Part shown: piece by piece, positions 34,003 through 42,644 of the stretch
Position numbering within the stretch: the first letter of the stretch is position 1
How the letters are laid out: the number at the start of each line of letters is the position of its first letter
NCBI RefSeq assembly: GCF_006227205.1
Contig: NZ_VCNG01000018.1
Coordinates: 62,001 to 126,000, forward strand
Source: Pseudomonas sp. ICMP22404
Lineage (GTDB): Bacteria; Pseudomonadota; Gammaproteobacteria; Pseudomonadales; Pseudomonadaceae
DNA length: 64,000 nucleotides
Direction: 5' to 3'
The notes under the pieces: generated by a model
Told to the model about the DNA's origin: nothing
The model's input: only the letters and a program-made list of their open reading frames with translations
Databases searched by the model: none
Position numbers and translations under genes: made by a program

Positions 34003-35082
34003 CTATGGCGTAACCGGCAACAAAAACCGCGCAATCACCGGCAAATGATCAGAGATGCGCAAGGTATCGTCCTGCCGCACCTGGGCCTCGACCCGTTTGA
34101 TACGCGGGCTGTAGAACAGGTAGTCGACGGTGCGGTCCGGGCCGTTGAGGCCGGGGTCGTTCGGGTAGTGGGTCAGCCAGTGCGCACGGTCGATGCCGCT
34201 GGCCTCGTTGTTGGTGGGAATCATCGGGTACTTGTCCCACAGCAGGTGCAGCGGGCTGTCGGCGGAGTAGGGGGTGCGCTGTTCGGGCGGCAGGCGCAGG
34301 TACTGCCCCAGAGGCAGCAGGTTGAAGTCGCCGCCGATCAGCCAGGGCATGCCTCGGGATTCGAATTTGTCCAGGGCCTTGGCCACGGCAGTGACCTGCT
34401 TGGGCAGGGTTTCGTCCGGCTGCGTGGCCCGCTCCAGATGCGTGTTGAGCACGGCCAGTTGGCTGCCATCGCTCAGCGGCATGTAGCTCACCAGCAGGGC
34501 ATTCTTCGGTTGGAACTGGCGGCTGATGAAGTTGGCCTCGGCCACCGGCAGTTGCACCCGTTCGGCATGATCGATGCGGTAGCGGCTCAGCGTTGCCAGT
34601 TGTCGACCGACGCTGCCGAAGATATGGGGGCTGGGTATGAAATCGGCCTTCCAGTCGAAGGCGCTGGTGCTGCAGGGGTAAAGGTCGGCGAGCCGCTCCT
34701 GCAATAACTTGAGCTGGTCCTGGTAGTCGCTGGCCTTGGCGCCGTTGTCCAGTTCCTGCAGCAGGACGATGCCGGGTTGTTCGTCACGGATGACCCGTGC
34801 CACTTCGTCGAGGCTGAAGGCCATGTCTTCCAGGGTCGGGCTTTCATCGTCGCCTTGGGCCAGGTCGTGCCAGAACACGTAGCGCTTGCCAGCCAGGAAC
34901 TGGACGTTCCAGGTCATCACCTTGACCGCCTGACCGGGCATCAGCGGTGCGGCGCTGGCGGTACAACTGACCGGCAGTGCTTCCCGGGCATGTGGGCGCC
35001 AGGTCAGGCTATAGATCGACAGGGCGGCCAGGCAAAGCACCGACAACAGGCCCAGCAGGGTGTAGCGCAGTAGGCGGGTCAT
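34003..35082 (-). CDS. Membrane-anchored endonuclease/exonuclease/phosphatase-family protein
   Basis: The 359-residue protein has one N-terminal membrane segment (about 5-27) and an EEP-fold domain. Its metal and catalytic residues are in MTWNVQFL, LLQELDNG, LNTHLE, GGDFNLLP and ISDHLPV. The substrate could be nucleic acid, a phospholipid or a phosphoinositide-like molecule; the anchored, outward-facing topology argues against chromosomal DNA. The ATG overlaps the stop of the YciC-like gene by four bases (ATGA), so the two proteins are translated together. Confidence 0.85.
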   Translation of the reverse strand: MTRLLRYTLLGLLSVLCLAALSIYSLTWRPHAREALPVSCTASAAPLMPGQAVKVMTWNVQFLAGKRYVFWHDLAQGDDESPTLEDMAFSLDEVARVIRDEQPGIVLLQELDNGAKASDYQDQLKLLQERLADLYPCSTSAFDWKADFIPSPHIFGSVGRQLATLSRYRIDHAERVQLPVAEANFISRQFQPKNALLVSYMPLSDGSQLAVLNTHLERATQPDETLPKQVTAVAKALDKFESRGMPWLIGGDFNLLPLGQYLRLPPEQRTPYSADSPLHLLWDKYPMIPTNNEASGIDRAHWLTHYPNDPGLNGPDRTVDYLFYSPRIKRVEAQVRQDDTLRISDHLPVIARFLLPVTP

Positions 35083-35738
35083 GGCTCGGGTTTTTCCCCG
35101 ACCAGCATGAATATCCGGAACAGCACCACGCTGGTGAACAGTTGCAGGAAGCTGTGAACGCTGTCGATCAACAGGCCTAGCCAGGGGTTCTGGGGCGGTG
35201 GGTACACCGAGACGCTGGCGCCCTTGAGCAGCCACAGCGGGCCCATCACGCCCATGATGCACAACAGGATCCGCCAGAACTGGCCGCGACTCATGCGCAG
35301 GCTTTCCTTCATCGCCGCCAACGGCGCCAGGCCTCGGAGCACCAGCAGGTATTCGCTGAACGCCAGGGTCACCATCAGCCACAGGCCCGGCAGGATGTAC
35401 AACGATATGCCCAGCAGGATCAGCAGCGTGTTGAGAGCGGTCAGCAGCGCGAAGCGCGGCCAGAGGGTGAGGGCCGCGGCGAGGAGGTCGCGAATGTGCG
35501 GCGATTCGCCTCGGCTACGGGCGTCGAGAAACAGGATCAGCGCAGCGGTGTACACCGGATACACCAGCAGCCCGACGATCACGCTATAGCCGGGAAAGCC
35601 ATCCGGGCCGACGGCGCGGTCGACGGCTTGTTGCAGCACGGCCTCGAGTATCACCAGTGGCAGGCACAGCTGGGCGATCCGGCCCAGATGGCGCTTGAAG
35701 AAATACAAAGAGTCACGCAGCACGTCAAACGGATTCAT
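35079..35738 (-). CDS. YciC family inner-membrane protein
   Basis: The 219-residue protein has five or six predicted membrane segments and matches the YciC (UPF0259) family in length and in its beginning, DVLRDSLYFFKRHL, and in SLRMSRGQFWRIL. The function is unknown. It forms a two-gene unit with the downstream EEP-family gene through a 4-base overlap. Confidence 0.85.
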   Translation of the reverse strand: MNPFDVLRDSLYFFKRHLGRIAQLCLPLVILEAVLQQAVDRAVGPDGFPGYSVIVGLLVYPVYTAALILFLDARSRGESPHIRDLLAAALTLWPRFALLTALNTLLILLGISLYILPGLWLMVTLAFSEYLLVLRGLAPLAAMKESLRMSRGQFWRILLCIMGVMGPLWLLKGASVSVYPPPQNPWLGLLIDSVHSFLQLFTSVVLFRIFMLVGEKPEP

Positions 35739-35862
35739 GAGTCGGGATCGCAGGTCCAGAAGCGGTCCGACACTTTAACCGATCAGGCACCCGCACTAGC
35801 AAACGTAAACATCAGGTAAAGACCATTGAATCCTTCGCGGCAAGCCCCATTACTGGTGGGCA

Positions 35863-35880
35863 CCGGTTCTGCGGAACCGG
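35863..35880 (+). promoter_or_regulatory. Hairpin in the leader of the DUF2076 gene
   Basis: CCGGTTC (35863-35869) and GAACCGG (35874-35880) form a perfect 7-bp stem with loop TGCG, followed by CTTGGTTTTC. It lies 36 bp before the start of the DUF2076 gene and could act as an attenuator or stabilise the mRNA. Confidence 0.4.
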
Positions 35881-35915
35881 CTTGGTTTTCTACCCGGCAA
35901 TCTGATGAGGTCGCC

Positions 35916-36686
35916 ATGAACAGCGAAGAACAAACCCTGATCGATGGACTGTTTTCACGGCTGCAGCAGGCCGAAAAGGATTCAGGCCCGCGCGATGCCC
36001 AGGCCGAGGCGCGGATCAAGGAGCATCTGGCCAGCCAGCCCTCGGCCGGCTATTTCATGGCCCAGGCGATTCTGGTGCAAGAGGCGGCAATCAAGCGCCT
36101 CGACGAGCAGAACAGGCAACTGACCGAGCAAGTCCAGCAACTGCAGGCGGACCTGCAGAACGCCCGCAGCCAGCCTTCGGCACCCAGTGGGGGCGGTGGT
36201 TTCCTCTCGAGTATTTTCGGGGGCAGCAGTCGTGATTCGCGACCAGCCCCTGCTCCAAGCGCTCCGGCAACCGGCGGTGGCGGCTGGCGCGAGCCGGCGC
36301 GGCCATCCTTCAACAATGCCCCGGCTCAGCAGGGCTTCGGTGCGCCGCCAGCGGGCTATGGTGCCCCGCAACAACAAGCCCCGGCGGCGAGCAGCTTTCT
36401 GGGTGGCGCCCTGAAAACCGCAGCCGGCGTGGCCGGTGGCGTGATGCTGGCGCAAGGTATCAGCAGTCTGTTCCACAGCGGCCAGCAGCCCCAGGAGATC
36501 GTCGAGATCATCAAGGAAGAGCCGGCCCAACCGGTCAACGACGTGGGTAACAGCGGCGACAACGGTTGGGGCGACGACCAGCGCATGGCTGACAACGATC
36601 GCTACGGCAACGACCAGGGCGGTTTCAGCGACGCGGACTACAGCGACGACTCTTCATTCTTTGGCGACGACGATTCTTTCGTCTGA
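35916..36686 (+). CDS. DUF2076 domain protein
   Basis: The 256-residue protein begins MNSEEQTLIDGLFSRLQQAE, the DUF2076 hallmark, and has a coiled-coil segment (about 60-85), a Gly/Ala/Pro/Gln-rich linker, a small hydrophobic GGALKTAAGVAGGVMLAQGI segment (about 165-185), and a strongly acidic Asp/Ser-rich tail. Family members are periplasmic or membrane-associated and of unknown function; no signal peptide is seen here. The start at 35916 has GAGG eight bases upstream. Confidence 0.85.
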   Translation: MNSEEQTLIDGLFSRLQQAEKDSGPRDAQAEARIKEHLASQPSAGYFMAQAILVQEAAIKRLDEQNRQLTEQVQQLQADLQNARSQPSAPSGGGGFLSSIFGGSSRDSRPAPAPSAPATGGGGWREPARPSFNNAPAQQGFGAPPAGYGAPQQQAPAASSFLGGALKTAAGVAGGVMLAQGISSLFHSGQQPQEIVEIIKEEPAQPVNDVGNSGDNGWGDDQRMADNDRYGNDQGGFSDADYSDDSSFFGDDDSFV

Positions 36687-36776
36687 CCTGCCATTCGTCC
36701 GGGGTGCCCACGCGCCTCGGACCGATTATTCGCGGAATCCTCCTTCGGGCTGGCATACTGGGCGCCTTTTCGGGCC

Positions 36777-36797
36777 TGGTGGCCATATCGGCCACCA
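36777..36797 (+). promoter_or_regulatory. Hairpin in the leader of the NYN nuclease gene
   Basis: TGGTGGCC (36777-36784) and GGCCACCA (36790-36797) form a perfect 8-bp stem with loop ATATC, about 48 bp before the GTG start of the NYN gene. There is no T-tract, so it is not an obvious terminator. Confidence 0.4.
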
Positions 36798-36844
36798 ATG
36801 CCTGACCCAGAGCCTGCGCGCTTGTGCATTCAAGAGGAACCGCG

Positions 36845-37324
36845 GTGAAGAAAATCGCAGTGTTCGCCGATGTTCAGAACCTCTATTACACCGTGCGCCA
36901 GGCCTATGGATGTCACTTCAACTACGCCGCCCTGTGGGCCGACGTCAGCAAACAAGGGCAGATCGTCGAGGCCTACGCCTATGCGATCGATCGCGGTGAC
37001 AGCAAGCAGCAGCAATTCCAGCAGATCCTGCGCAACCTGGGTTTCACCGTGAAGCTCAAGCCCTATATCCAGCGCAGCGATGGCTCGGCCAAGGGCGATT
37101 GGGACGTGGGCATCACGCTGGACATCATGGACGCCGCCGACCATGTCGACGAGATAGTGCTGGCCTCGGGTGACGGCGACTTCGACATGCTGCTCGAACG
37201 CATCATCAGCAAGCACGGTGTGCAGGCGGTGGCGTACGGCGTGCCGGGGCTGACGGCCAACTCGCTGATCCGCGCCGCCAGCCGCTATGTGCCCATCGAA
37301 GGCGCGCTGTTGCTCAAGAATTGA
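36845..37324 (+). CDS. NYN-domain (LabA/DUF88) nuclease-like protein
   Basis: The 159-residue protein has the NYN PIN-like fold with acidic residues in place: FADVQNLYY, GDWDVGITLDIMD and LASGDGDFDMLLE. LabA/DUF88 proteins are thought to be ribonucleases acting in RNA processing. The start is placed at a GTG (36845) with GAGGAA seven bases upstream; an ATG at 36824 in frame has no such site. A DEDDh exonuclease gene follows 22 bp downstream, suggesting a joint role in RNA or DNA turnover. Confidence 0.87.
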   Translation: MKKIAVFADVQNLYYTVRQAYGCHFNYAALWADVSKQGQIVEAYAYAIDRGDSKQQQFQQILRNLGFTVKLKPYIQRSDGSAKGDWDVGITLDIMDAADHVDEIVLASGDGDFDMLLERIISKHGVQAVAYGVPGLTANSLIRAASRYVPIEGALLLKN

Positions 37325-37346
37325 TCGTTACGGAGTTCAGACAGGT

Positions 37347-37958
37347 TTGGAACGCATCGCAGTCATCGACTTTGAAACCACCGGAATCACCCCGAGCAGC
37401 AGTTGCCGAGCCACGGAAATCGCCGTGGTGATACTCGAGCAAGGCCGGATCGTCGACCGCTACCAGAGCCTGATGAATGCTGGCGTGCGGGTGCCGGCGT
37501 TCATCGAGCAACTGACCGGCATCAGCAATGCCATGCTGCGCAGCGCGCCGTCGGCCGAGCGGGTGATGAACGAGGTCAACGAGTTCGTCGGCATCACGCC
37601 GTTGCTGGCACATAACGCCGCGTTCGACCAGAAGTTCTGGGACTTTGAACTGGGGCGGATCAAGCGCACCCGCTTGCAGAATTTTGCCTGTTCGCTGCTG
37701 CTTGCCCGACGCCTGATGCCCGCCGCGCCGAACCACAAGCTCGGCACCCTCAACGCCTTCGCCGGCCTGCCCCATACCGGCCAGGCCCACCGGGCCATGG
37801 CCGACGCCGAAATGGCCGCCAACCTCACCGCGCACCTGGCGTCGGAACTGCGACACAAGCATGGGCTGCGGGAGCTGTCCCACGATCTGTTGTGCAGCTT
37901 GCAGAAGGTCCCGGCGGCGAAGATCAATGAGCATCTCAAGCGTCATCGCGGGTTCTGA
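37347..37958 (+). CDS. DEDDh-family 3'-5' exonuclease (DnaQ-like)
   Basis: The 203-residue protein has all exonuclease motifs: IDFETTG (Exo I), HNAAFDQKFWD (Exo II) and HRAMADAEMAA (Exo III, with the DEDDh His). It resembles stand-alone DnaQ/PolC-type exonucleases. The start is placed at a TTG (37347); the only ATG in frame (37287) lies inside the NYN gene and would add 20 unrelated residues. The 22-bp spacing points to co-transcription with the NYN gene. Confidence 0.87.
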   Translation: MERIAVIDFETTGITPSSSCRATEIAVVILEQGRIVDRYQSLMNAGVRVPAFIEQLTGISNAMLRSAPSAERVMNEVNEFVGITPLLAHNAAFDQKFWDFELGRIKRTRLQNFACSLLLARRLMPAAPNHKLGTLNAFAGLPHTGQAHRAMADAEMAANLTAHLASELRHKHGLRELSHDLLCSLQKVPAAKINEHLKRHRGF

Positions 37959-37975
37959 GATCACCGCCATCCAAA

Positions 37976-38167
37976 TGTGGGAGCGAGCCCGCTCGCGATG
38001 GCGGTGTGTCAGCCACTGCAGATATTGACTGACCTGGCGCTATCGCGAGCAGGCTCGCTCCCACAGGGGATTGATGGTGGGCGCGGGGATCGGATCAACC
38101 CGAATAACTGTGGGAGCGAGCCCGCTCGCGATGGCGGCGGCAAAGATAAAACAGTTGCTCCCACAGG
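37976..38167. repeat. Cluster of REP elements (one truncated)
   Basis: Copies at 37976-38002, 38039-38067 and 38107-38136 are followed by a truncated end (TTGCTCCCACAGG, 38155-38167). They form one inverted pair and one damaged pair between the convergent exonuclease and Lrp-family genes. Confidence 0.86.
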
Positions 38168-38188
38168 GTTTGATCGGTGTTGGGCGAT

Positions 38189-38641
38189 TTACTTGCCGTT
38201 GCTTTCCAACTGCCCCAACGGCACGCGCTTTTCAATGGCACTGGACAGCACGATCGAGGTCTTGCTGAAGCCGAATTTGGCGATCCGGTTGATCAGCTCT
38301 TCCAGCTCCGGCATCGAGCCGACCGCCGCTTGCATGATCACGCAGGGGTCGCCGGTCACCCGGTGGCATTCGGTCAATTGGGGAATCTTGCACAAGTCGT
38401 CGTAGACCTTCTGGTTGCCGTGCTGGTTCATCCGCAATTCGATCACGCACTGTACCGGCAGGCCAATCTTGGCCATGTCGACCTTGGCCTGGTAGCCGGT
38501 AATGATCCCGCTGGCCTCCAGCTTGCTGACCCGCTCGGCCACGGCCGGGGCCGAGAGGTTCACTTTGCGGGCCAGTTCGGCGTAGGACGCACGACCATTT
38601 TCCAACAGGGCGCTGAGCAGCATGCGGTCGTATTTATCCAC
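38189..38641 (-). CDS. Lrp/AsnC family transcriptional regulator
   Basis: The 150-residue regulator has an N-terminal helix-turn-helix (DKYDRMLLSALLENG, NLSAPAVAERVSKLE) and a C-terminal ligand-binding domain (HRVTGDPCVIMQA). The start at a GTG (38641) has GGAAG seven bases upstream and is preferred to a GTG at 38677. It is divergent from an EamA-type exporter across about 160 bp, a common pairing in which the regulator senses an amino acid and controls its exporter. Confidence 0.9.
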   Translation of the reverse strand: MDKYDRMLLSALLENGRASYAELARKVNLSAPAVAERVSKLEASGIITGYQAKVDMAKIGLPVQCVIELRMNQHGNQKVYDDLCKIPQLTECHRVTGDPCVIMQAAVGSMPELEELINRIAKFGFSKTSIVLSSAIEKRVPLGQLESNGK

Positions 38642-38802
38642 GGTCTGGCTTCCAAGTGACGTGACTTTCGAAAGCACGGTTTATAGCGCTGATCTCCGTG
38701 GTTTGAAAAGTGTATGGGTGGGATAAACAGGTTTTGTAGCTTATTTTCCGCTCGTCGCCTTTCTAGAATAACGCCTCTCATTGTCCTGACTTCGAGCTGA
38801 CC

Positions 38803-39705
38803 ATGCCTGGCCCACGCCGTTTTCCACTGCCGCTGATCGCTGCCTTCTTCGCGCTCTACATCATCTGGGGTTCGACTTACCTGGTGATTCGCATCGGTGT
38901 GGAGCATTGGCCGCCGCTGTTGCTGGCCGGGATTCGCTTCGTGCTGGCCGGCTCGCTCATGTATGGCTTCCTGCGTTGGCGCGGGGCGCCGGCGCCGACC
39001 TGGGCGCAGTGGAAGGCCGGGGCCATCATCGGCGTGCTACTGCTCAGTTTCGGCAATGGCGCGGTCAGCGTCGCCGAGCATACCGGTGTGGCCTCCGGGG
39101 TGGCGGCGTTGGCCGTGGCGACGGTGCCTTTGTTTACCCTGCTTTGCGGGTATTTCTGGGGCGCACGTAATACGCGCCTGGAATGGGCGGGCATTGTGCT
39201 GGGGCTGATCGGCATCGCGATGCTCAACCTGGGTTCCAACCTGCAATCCAGTCCGCTGGGAGCCACCTTGCTGGTGTTCGCGGCGGCGTCGTGGGCCTTC
39301 GGGTCGGTGTTGAGCAAGCATCTGCCGTTGCCGGCGGGGGCGATGGCCAGCGCCGTGGAAATGCTGGTGGGTGGCGTGGTGCTGTTGATCGGCAGCTTCG
39401 CCAGTGGCGAACACCTGGAGCGCATCCCACCGTTCGAAGGCTGGTTCGCGCTGGCCTACCTGACCTTCTTCGGTTCGATCATCGCCTTCAACGCCTACAT
39501 GTATCTGCTCAAGCATGTACGGCCAGCGGCGGCCACCAGTTATGCCTACGTCAATCCGGCGGTGGCGGTGCTGCTGGGGATCGTGTTTGCCGGCGAAAGC
39601 ATCGGCGTCGAAGAATCCCTGGCGATGCTGGTGATCATCAGCGCCGTGGTGTTGATCGGGCTGCCCCAGTGGCGCAAGCCCAAGCCTGCGCCGGTTGAAT
39701 CCTGA
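38803..39705 (+). CDS. DMT-superfamily exporter, EamA family (YedA-like)
   Basis: The 300-residue protein has ten membrane helices in two EamA repeats. It begins with LYIIWGSTYLVIRIGVEHWP, which resembles YedA-type drug/metabolite exporters, and the second repeat has VNPAVAVLLGIVFAGE. The substrate is unknown; the divergent Lrp gene suggests an amino acid or related metabolite. A TAGAAT -10-like box lies near 38763. Confidence 0.9.
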   Translation: MPGPRRFPLPLIAAFFALYIIWGSTYLVIRIGVEHWPPLLLAGIRFVLAGSLMYGFLRWRGAPAPTWAQWKAGAIIGVLLLSFGNGAVSVAEHTGVASGVAALAVATVPLFTLLCGYFWGARNTRLEWAGIVLGLIGIAMLNLGSNLQSSPLGATLLVFAAASWAFGSVLSKHLPLPAGAMASAVEMLVGGVVLLIGSFASGEHLERIPPFEGWFALAYLTFFGSIIAFNAYMYLLKHVRPAAATSYAYVNPAVAVLLGIVFAGESIGVEESLAMLVIISAVVLIGLPQWRKPKPAPVES

Positions 39706-39763
39706 ATTAAGGTAAACTGCCGCGCATTGCACACCCTGCGCTGATTTTTCCTACGGTACTTCC

Positions 39764-41101
39764 ATGACTTTCGCCACCCTTGGCCTGATCGAACCCTTGC
39801 TGCGCGCCCTCGAGACGCTCGGCTACCAGACCCCGACCCCGGTGCAGGCCCAGGCCATGCCGGCGGTGCTGGCCGGTCGCGACCTGATGGCCGCGGCCCA
39901 GACCGGCACCGGCAAGACCGCCGGTTTCGCGGTGCCGCTGCTGCAGTTGCTGACCACCGAAGGGCCGAAAGTAGCCGCGAACTCGGTACGGGCGCTGATC
40001 CTGGTGCCGACCCGTGAACTGGCCGAGCAGGTCCATGAAAGCGTGCGCCAGTACGCGCAGAACCTGCCGTTGAGCACCTACGCCGTGTACGGTGGCGTCA
40101 GCATCAACCCGCAGATGATGAAGCTGCGCAAGGGCGTGGACCTGCTGGTCGCCACGCCGGGGCGCTTGCTCGATCTGTTCCGGCAGAACGCGCTGAAGTT
40201 CAACCAGTTGCAGACCCTGGTGCTGGACGAAGCCGACCGCATGCTGGACCTGGGCTTCTCCGAGGAACTGGCGAATATCTACAAGGCGCTGCCGAAGAAA
40301 CGCCAGACGCTGCTGTTCTCGGCGACCTTTTCCGACGCCATCCGTTTGCTGGCCGGGCAGATGCTCAACGATCCCCTGAGCATCGAAGTGAGCCCGCGCA
40401 ACGTCGCCGCCAACACTGTCAAGCAATGGGTGGTGACGGTGGACAAGAAGCGCAAGCCGGAATTGTTCGTGCACCTGATGCGCAAGAACAAGTGGAAGCA
40501 GGTACTGGTGTTCGCCAAGACCCGCAACGGCGTCGATGCGCTGGTGGAAAAACTCCAGGGCCTGGGCGTTAACGCCGATGGCATCCACGGCGACAAACCC
40601 CAGGCCACCCGCCAGCGTGCGCTGGACCGTTTCAAGCTCGGTGAAGTCCAGATTCTGGTGGCTACCGACGTCGCCGCCCGTGGGCTGGATATCGAGGACC
40701 TGCCGCTGGTGGTGAATTTCGATTTGCCGATCGTCGCCGAAGACTATATCCATCGCATCGGCCGTACTGGCCGGGCGGGCGCCACGGGGCAAGCGATTTC
40801 CCTGGTGTGCGCCGATGAAGTGAACCTGCTGTCAGCCATCGAGATGTTGACCCGCCAGACCTTGACTCGCCAGATGGAACAGGATTTCGAGCCTGAGCAC
40901 CGGGTGCCGGATACCGACGCCAGTGGCCAGGTGATCAAGAAACCGAAAAAGCCGAAGAAGCCAAAGACGTCGAGCGGTGGCGGCAAGCGCAACCTGGGCA
41001 AGTGGGTGGACAGTGGGGACTCGGCACCGGTGGAGCCTTCGGTCAAGCCGGTGCGCAAAGTACCGGTGTTCAATACCGGGCCGCGTAAACGCAAGCCTTG
41101 A
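39764..41101 (+). CDS. rhlE: DEAD-box RNA helicase RhlE
   Basis: The 445-residue helicase has motif Q (PTPVQAQAMPAVLAGRD), motif I AQTGTGKT, Ia PTRELAEQ, II DEAD, III SAT and VI HRIGRTGRAG. Its Lys/Arg-rich C-terminal tail (KKPKKPKKPKTSSGGGKRN) is typical of RhlE. RhlE remodels RNA in ribosome assembly and RNA decay. The stop codon is embedded in a 14-bp perfect hairpin (41100-41130) shared with the convergent flavoprotein gene. Confidence 0.95.
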   Translation: MTFATLGLIEPLLRALETLGYQTPTPVQAQAMPAVLAGRDLMAAAQTGTGKTAGFAVPLLQLLTTEGPKVAANSVRALILVPTRELAEQVHESVRQYAQNLPLSTYAVYGGVSINPQMMKLRKGVDLLVATPGRLLDLFRQNALKFNQLQTLVLDEADRMLDLGFSEELANIYKALPKKRQTLLFSATFSDAIRLLAGQMLNDPLSIEVSPRNVAANTVKQWVVTVDKKRKPELFVHLMRKNKWKQVLVFAKTRNGVDALVEKLQGLGVNADGIHGDKPQATRQRALDRFKLGEVQILVATDVAARGLDIEDLPLVVNFDLPIVAEDYIHRIGRTGRAGATGQAISLVCADEVNLLSAIEMLTRQTLTRQMEQDFEPEHRVPDTDASGQVIKKPKKPKKPKTSSGGGKRNLGKWVDSGDSAPVEPSVKPVRKVPVFNTGPRKRKP

Positions 41102-41130
41102 TCATTCCCACGCGGAGCGTGGGAATGATC
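41100..41130. terminator. Bidirectional hairpin across converging stop codons
   Basis: GATCATTCCCACGC (41100-41113) and GCGTGGGAATGATC (41117-41130) form a perfect 14-bp stem with loop GGA. It overlaps the rhlE stop (41099-41101) and the stop of the flavoprotein gene (41129-41131). The CATTCCCACGC motif is, from memory, another repeat family in Pseudomonas genomes. Confidence 0.8.
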
Positions 41131-42364
41131 ACTGCCTTAAGAACTCCAGCATCCCCAACCCCGCCGCTCGCCCACTGGCGAAGCACGCCGTCAGCAGATA
41201 ACCGCCGGTCGGTGCTTCCCAGTCGAGCATTTCCCCTGCGCAGAACACGCCGGGTATCCGCTTGAGCATCAGGCTTTCATTCACGGCTTCGAATGTCACG
41301 CCACCGGCGCTGCTGATGGCTTCGTCCAGGGGACGGGTTTTCACCAGGGTGATGGGCAGTGCCTTGATGGCCTGGGCCAGGCGCGCAGGGTCGGCGAAGC
41401 CATCGGCCGGTGTGAGTTCGCGTAACAACGCCGCCTTGACCCCATCGATCCCCAACTGGCTGTGCAGGTGCTTGGCCATCGAGCGTGAACCGCGCGGCTT
41501 GCTCAAGGCCTGGAGAACTTTATCCACAGGCCGACCCGGCAGCAGGTCCAGATGGATCGTCGCGCTGCCATGGCGATTGATGGCCTCGCGAATCGGTGCC
41601 GACAGGGCATAGATCAGGCTACCTTCGATACCGGTGGCGGTGATCACACATTCGCCGAGACGGGGAACGTCGTCGTTCAGGCCAATGGCGATGTTTTTCA
41701 GCGGGGCGCCAGCAAACCTGCTGACCATCAGATCGCTCCAGGCCTGCACGTCGAAGCCGCAGTTGCTGGGTTGCAACGGTGCAAGGGCGACACCGCGCTG
41801 TTCCAATGCCAGCATCCAGGCGCCGTCGGAGCCCAGGCGCGACCAACTGCCGCCGCCCAGTGCCAGCAGCGTGGCGTCGGGCTGGAGCGTCTTTTCACCT
41901 TCCGGGCCGGCTATTCGCAAACTATTGTCGGGGTTCCAGCCGAGCCAGCGATGGCGGGTGTGGATTGCCACTCCAGCATCGCGCAGGCGCTTGAGCCAGG
42001 CACGCAGCAGCGGGGCGGCTTTCATGTCGGTGGGGAACACCCGCCCGGAACTGCCGACAAAGGTGTCGATGCCCAGCCCGTGGATCCAGCTGCACAGCTC
42101 ATCCGCCCCGAAGGCCCGTAGCAGCGGGGCGATATTCGCGGCGTTCTCGGCGTAGCGGGACAGAAATGCCGGGAAGGCTTCCGAGTGGGTGATATTCATA
42201 CCGCCGACGCCGGCCAGCAGAAACTTCCTGCCCACCGAGGGCATGCCGTCGTACAGGTCGACCTGAATGCCAGCCTGGCTCAACACCTCGGCCGCCATCA
42301 AGCCGGCAGGGCCGCCGCCGATGATGGCGACGTGGGGAGTGGAGGGCTTGGAAGCTTGGGTCAT
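41129..42364 (-). CDS. NAD(P)/FAD-dependent oxidoreductase of the TIGR03862/HI0933 family
   Basis: The 411-residue flavoprotein has an N-terminal dinucleotide-binding loop (VAIIGGGPAGLMAAEVL), the GRKFLLAGVGGMNITHSE motif of the HI0933 family, and the C-terminal FAD-contacting block GVFCAGEMLDWEAPTGGYLLTACFASG. The substrate is unknown. Differences from YhiN (such as a shorter central domain) fit the TIGR03862 branch. It converges on rhlE. Confidence 0.88.
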   Translation of the reverse strand: MTQASKPSTPHVAIIGGGPAGLMAAEVLSQAGIQVDLYDGMPSVGRKFLLAGVGGMNITHSEAFPAFLSRYAENAANIAPLLRAFGADELCSWIHGLGIDTFVGSSGRVFPTDMKAAPLLRAWLKRLRDAGVAIHTRHRWLGWNPDNSLRIAGPEGEKTLQPDATLLALGGGSWSRLGSDGAWMLALEQRGVALAPLQPSNCGFDVQAWSDLMVSRFAGAPLKNIAIGLNDDVPRLGECVITATGIEGSLIYALSAPIREAINRHGSATIHLDLLPGRPVDKVLQALSKPRGSRSMAKHLHSQLGIDGVKAALLRELTPADGFADPARLAQAIKALPITLVKTRPLDEAISSAGGVTFEAVNESLMLKRIPGVFCAGEMLDWEAPTGGYLLTACFASGRAAGLGMLEFLRQ

Positions 42365-42417
42365 GGTGTGGACTGCAGAGATGGGAATAAGCGCGGCATT
42401 CTATCAGCACGAAAATC

Positions 42418-42509
42418 CTGTGGGAGCGAGCCTGCTCGCGATTGCGGTGGATCAGCGACATCAATGTTGGAGGGGGGACCGCTATCGCGAGCAGGCTCGC
42501 TGCCACAGG
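42418..42509. repeat. REP pair, inverted
   Basis: An inverted pair in the 280-bp gap between the flavoprotein and deacetylase genes, which are on the same strand. The right copy carries one change (CGCTGCCACAGG). Confidence 0.86.
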
Positions 42510-42559
42510 GGATGAGGGTGTTGCTGAAATGTGCTCAAAAAACAACCAGTCCTCTGCAA

Positions 42560-42576
42560 GCTATACCCGGTATAGC
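42560..42576. promoter_or_regulatory. 17-bp perfect palindrome
   Basis: GCTATACC-C-GGTATAGC is a perfect palindrome in the gap upstream of the flavoprotein gene and downstream of the deacetylase gene. It has no T-tract and looks like an operator for a dimeric regulator. No binding protein can be assigned. Confidence 0.4.
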
Positions 42577-42644
42577 GTGTAGGCCGTTTCGCTCAGGTTA
42601 TCCACAGGCCGCTCCACAGGCATTGTGGGTAACGCACCCAGGTT

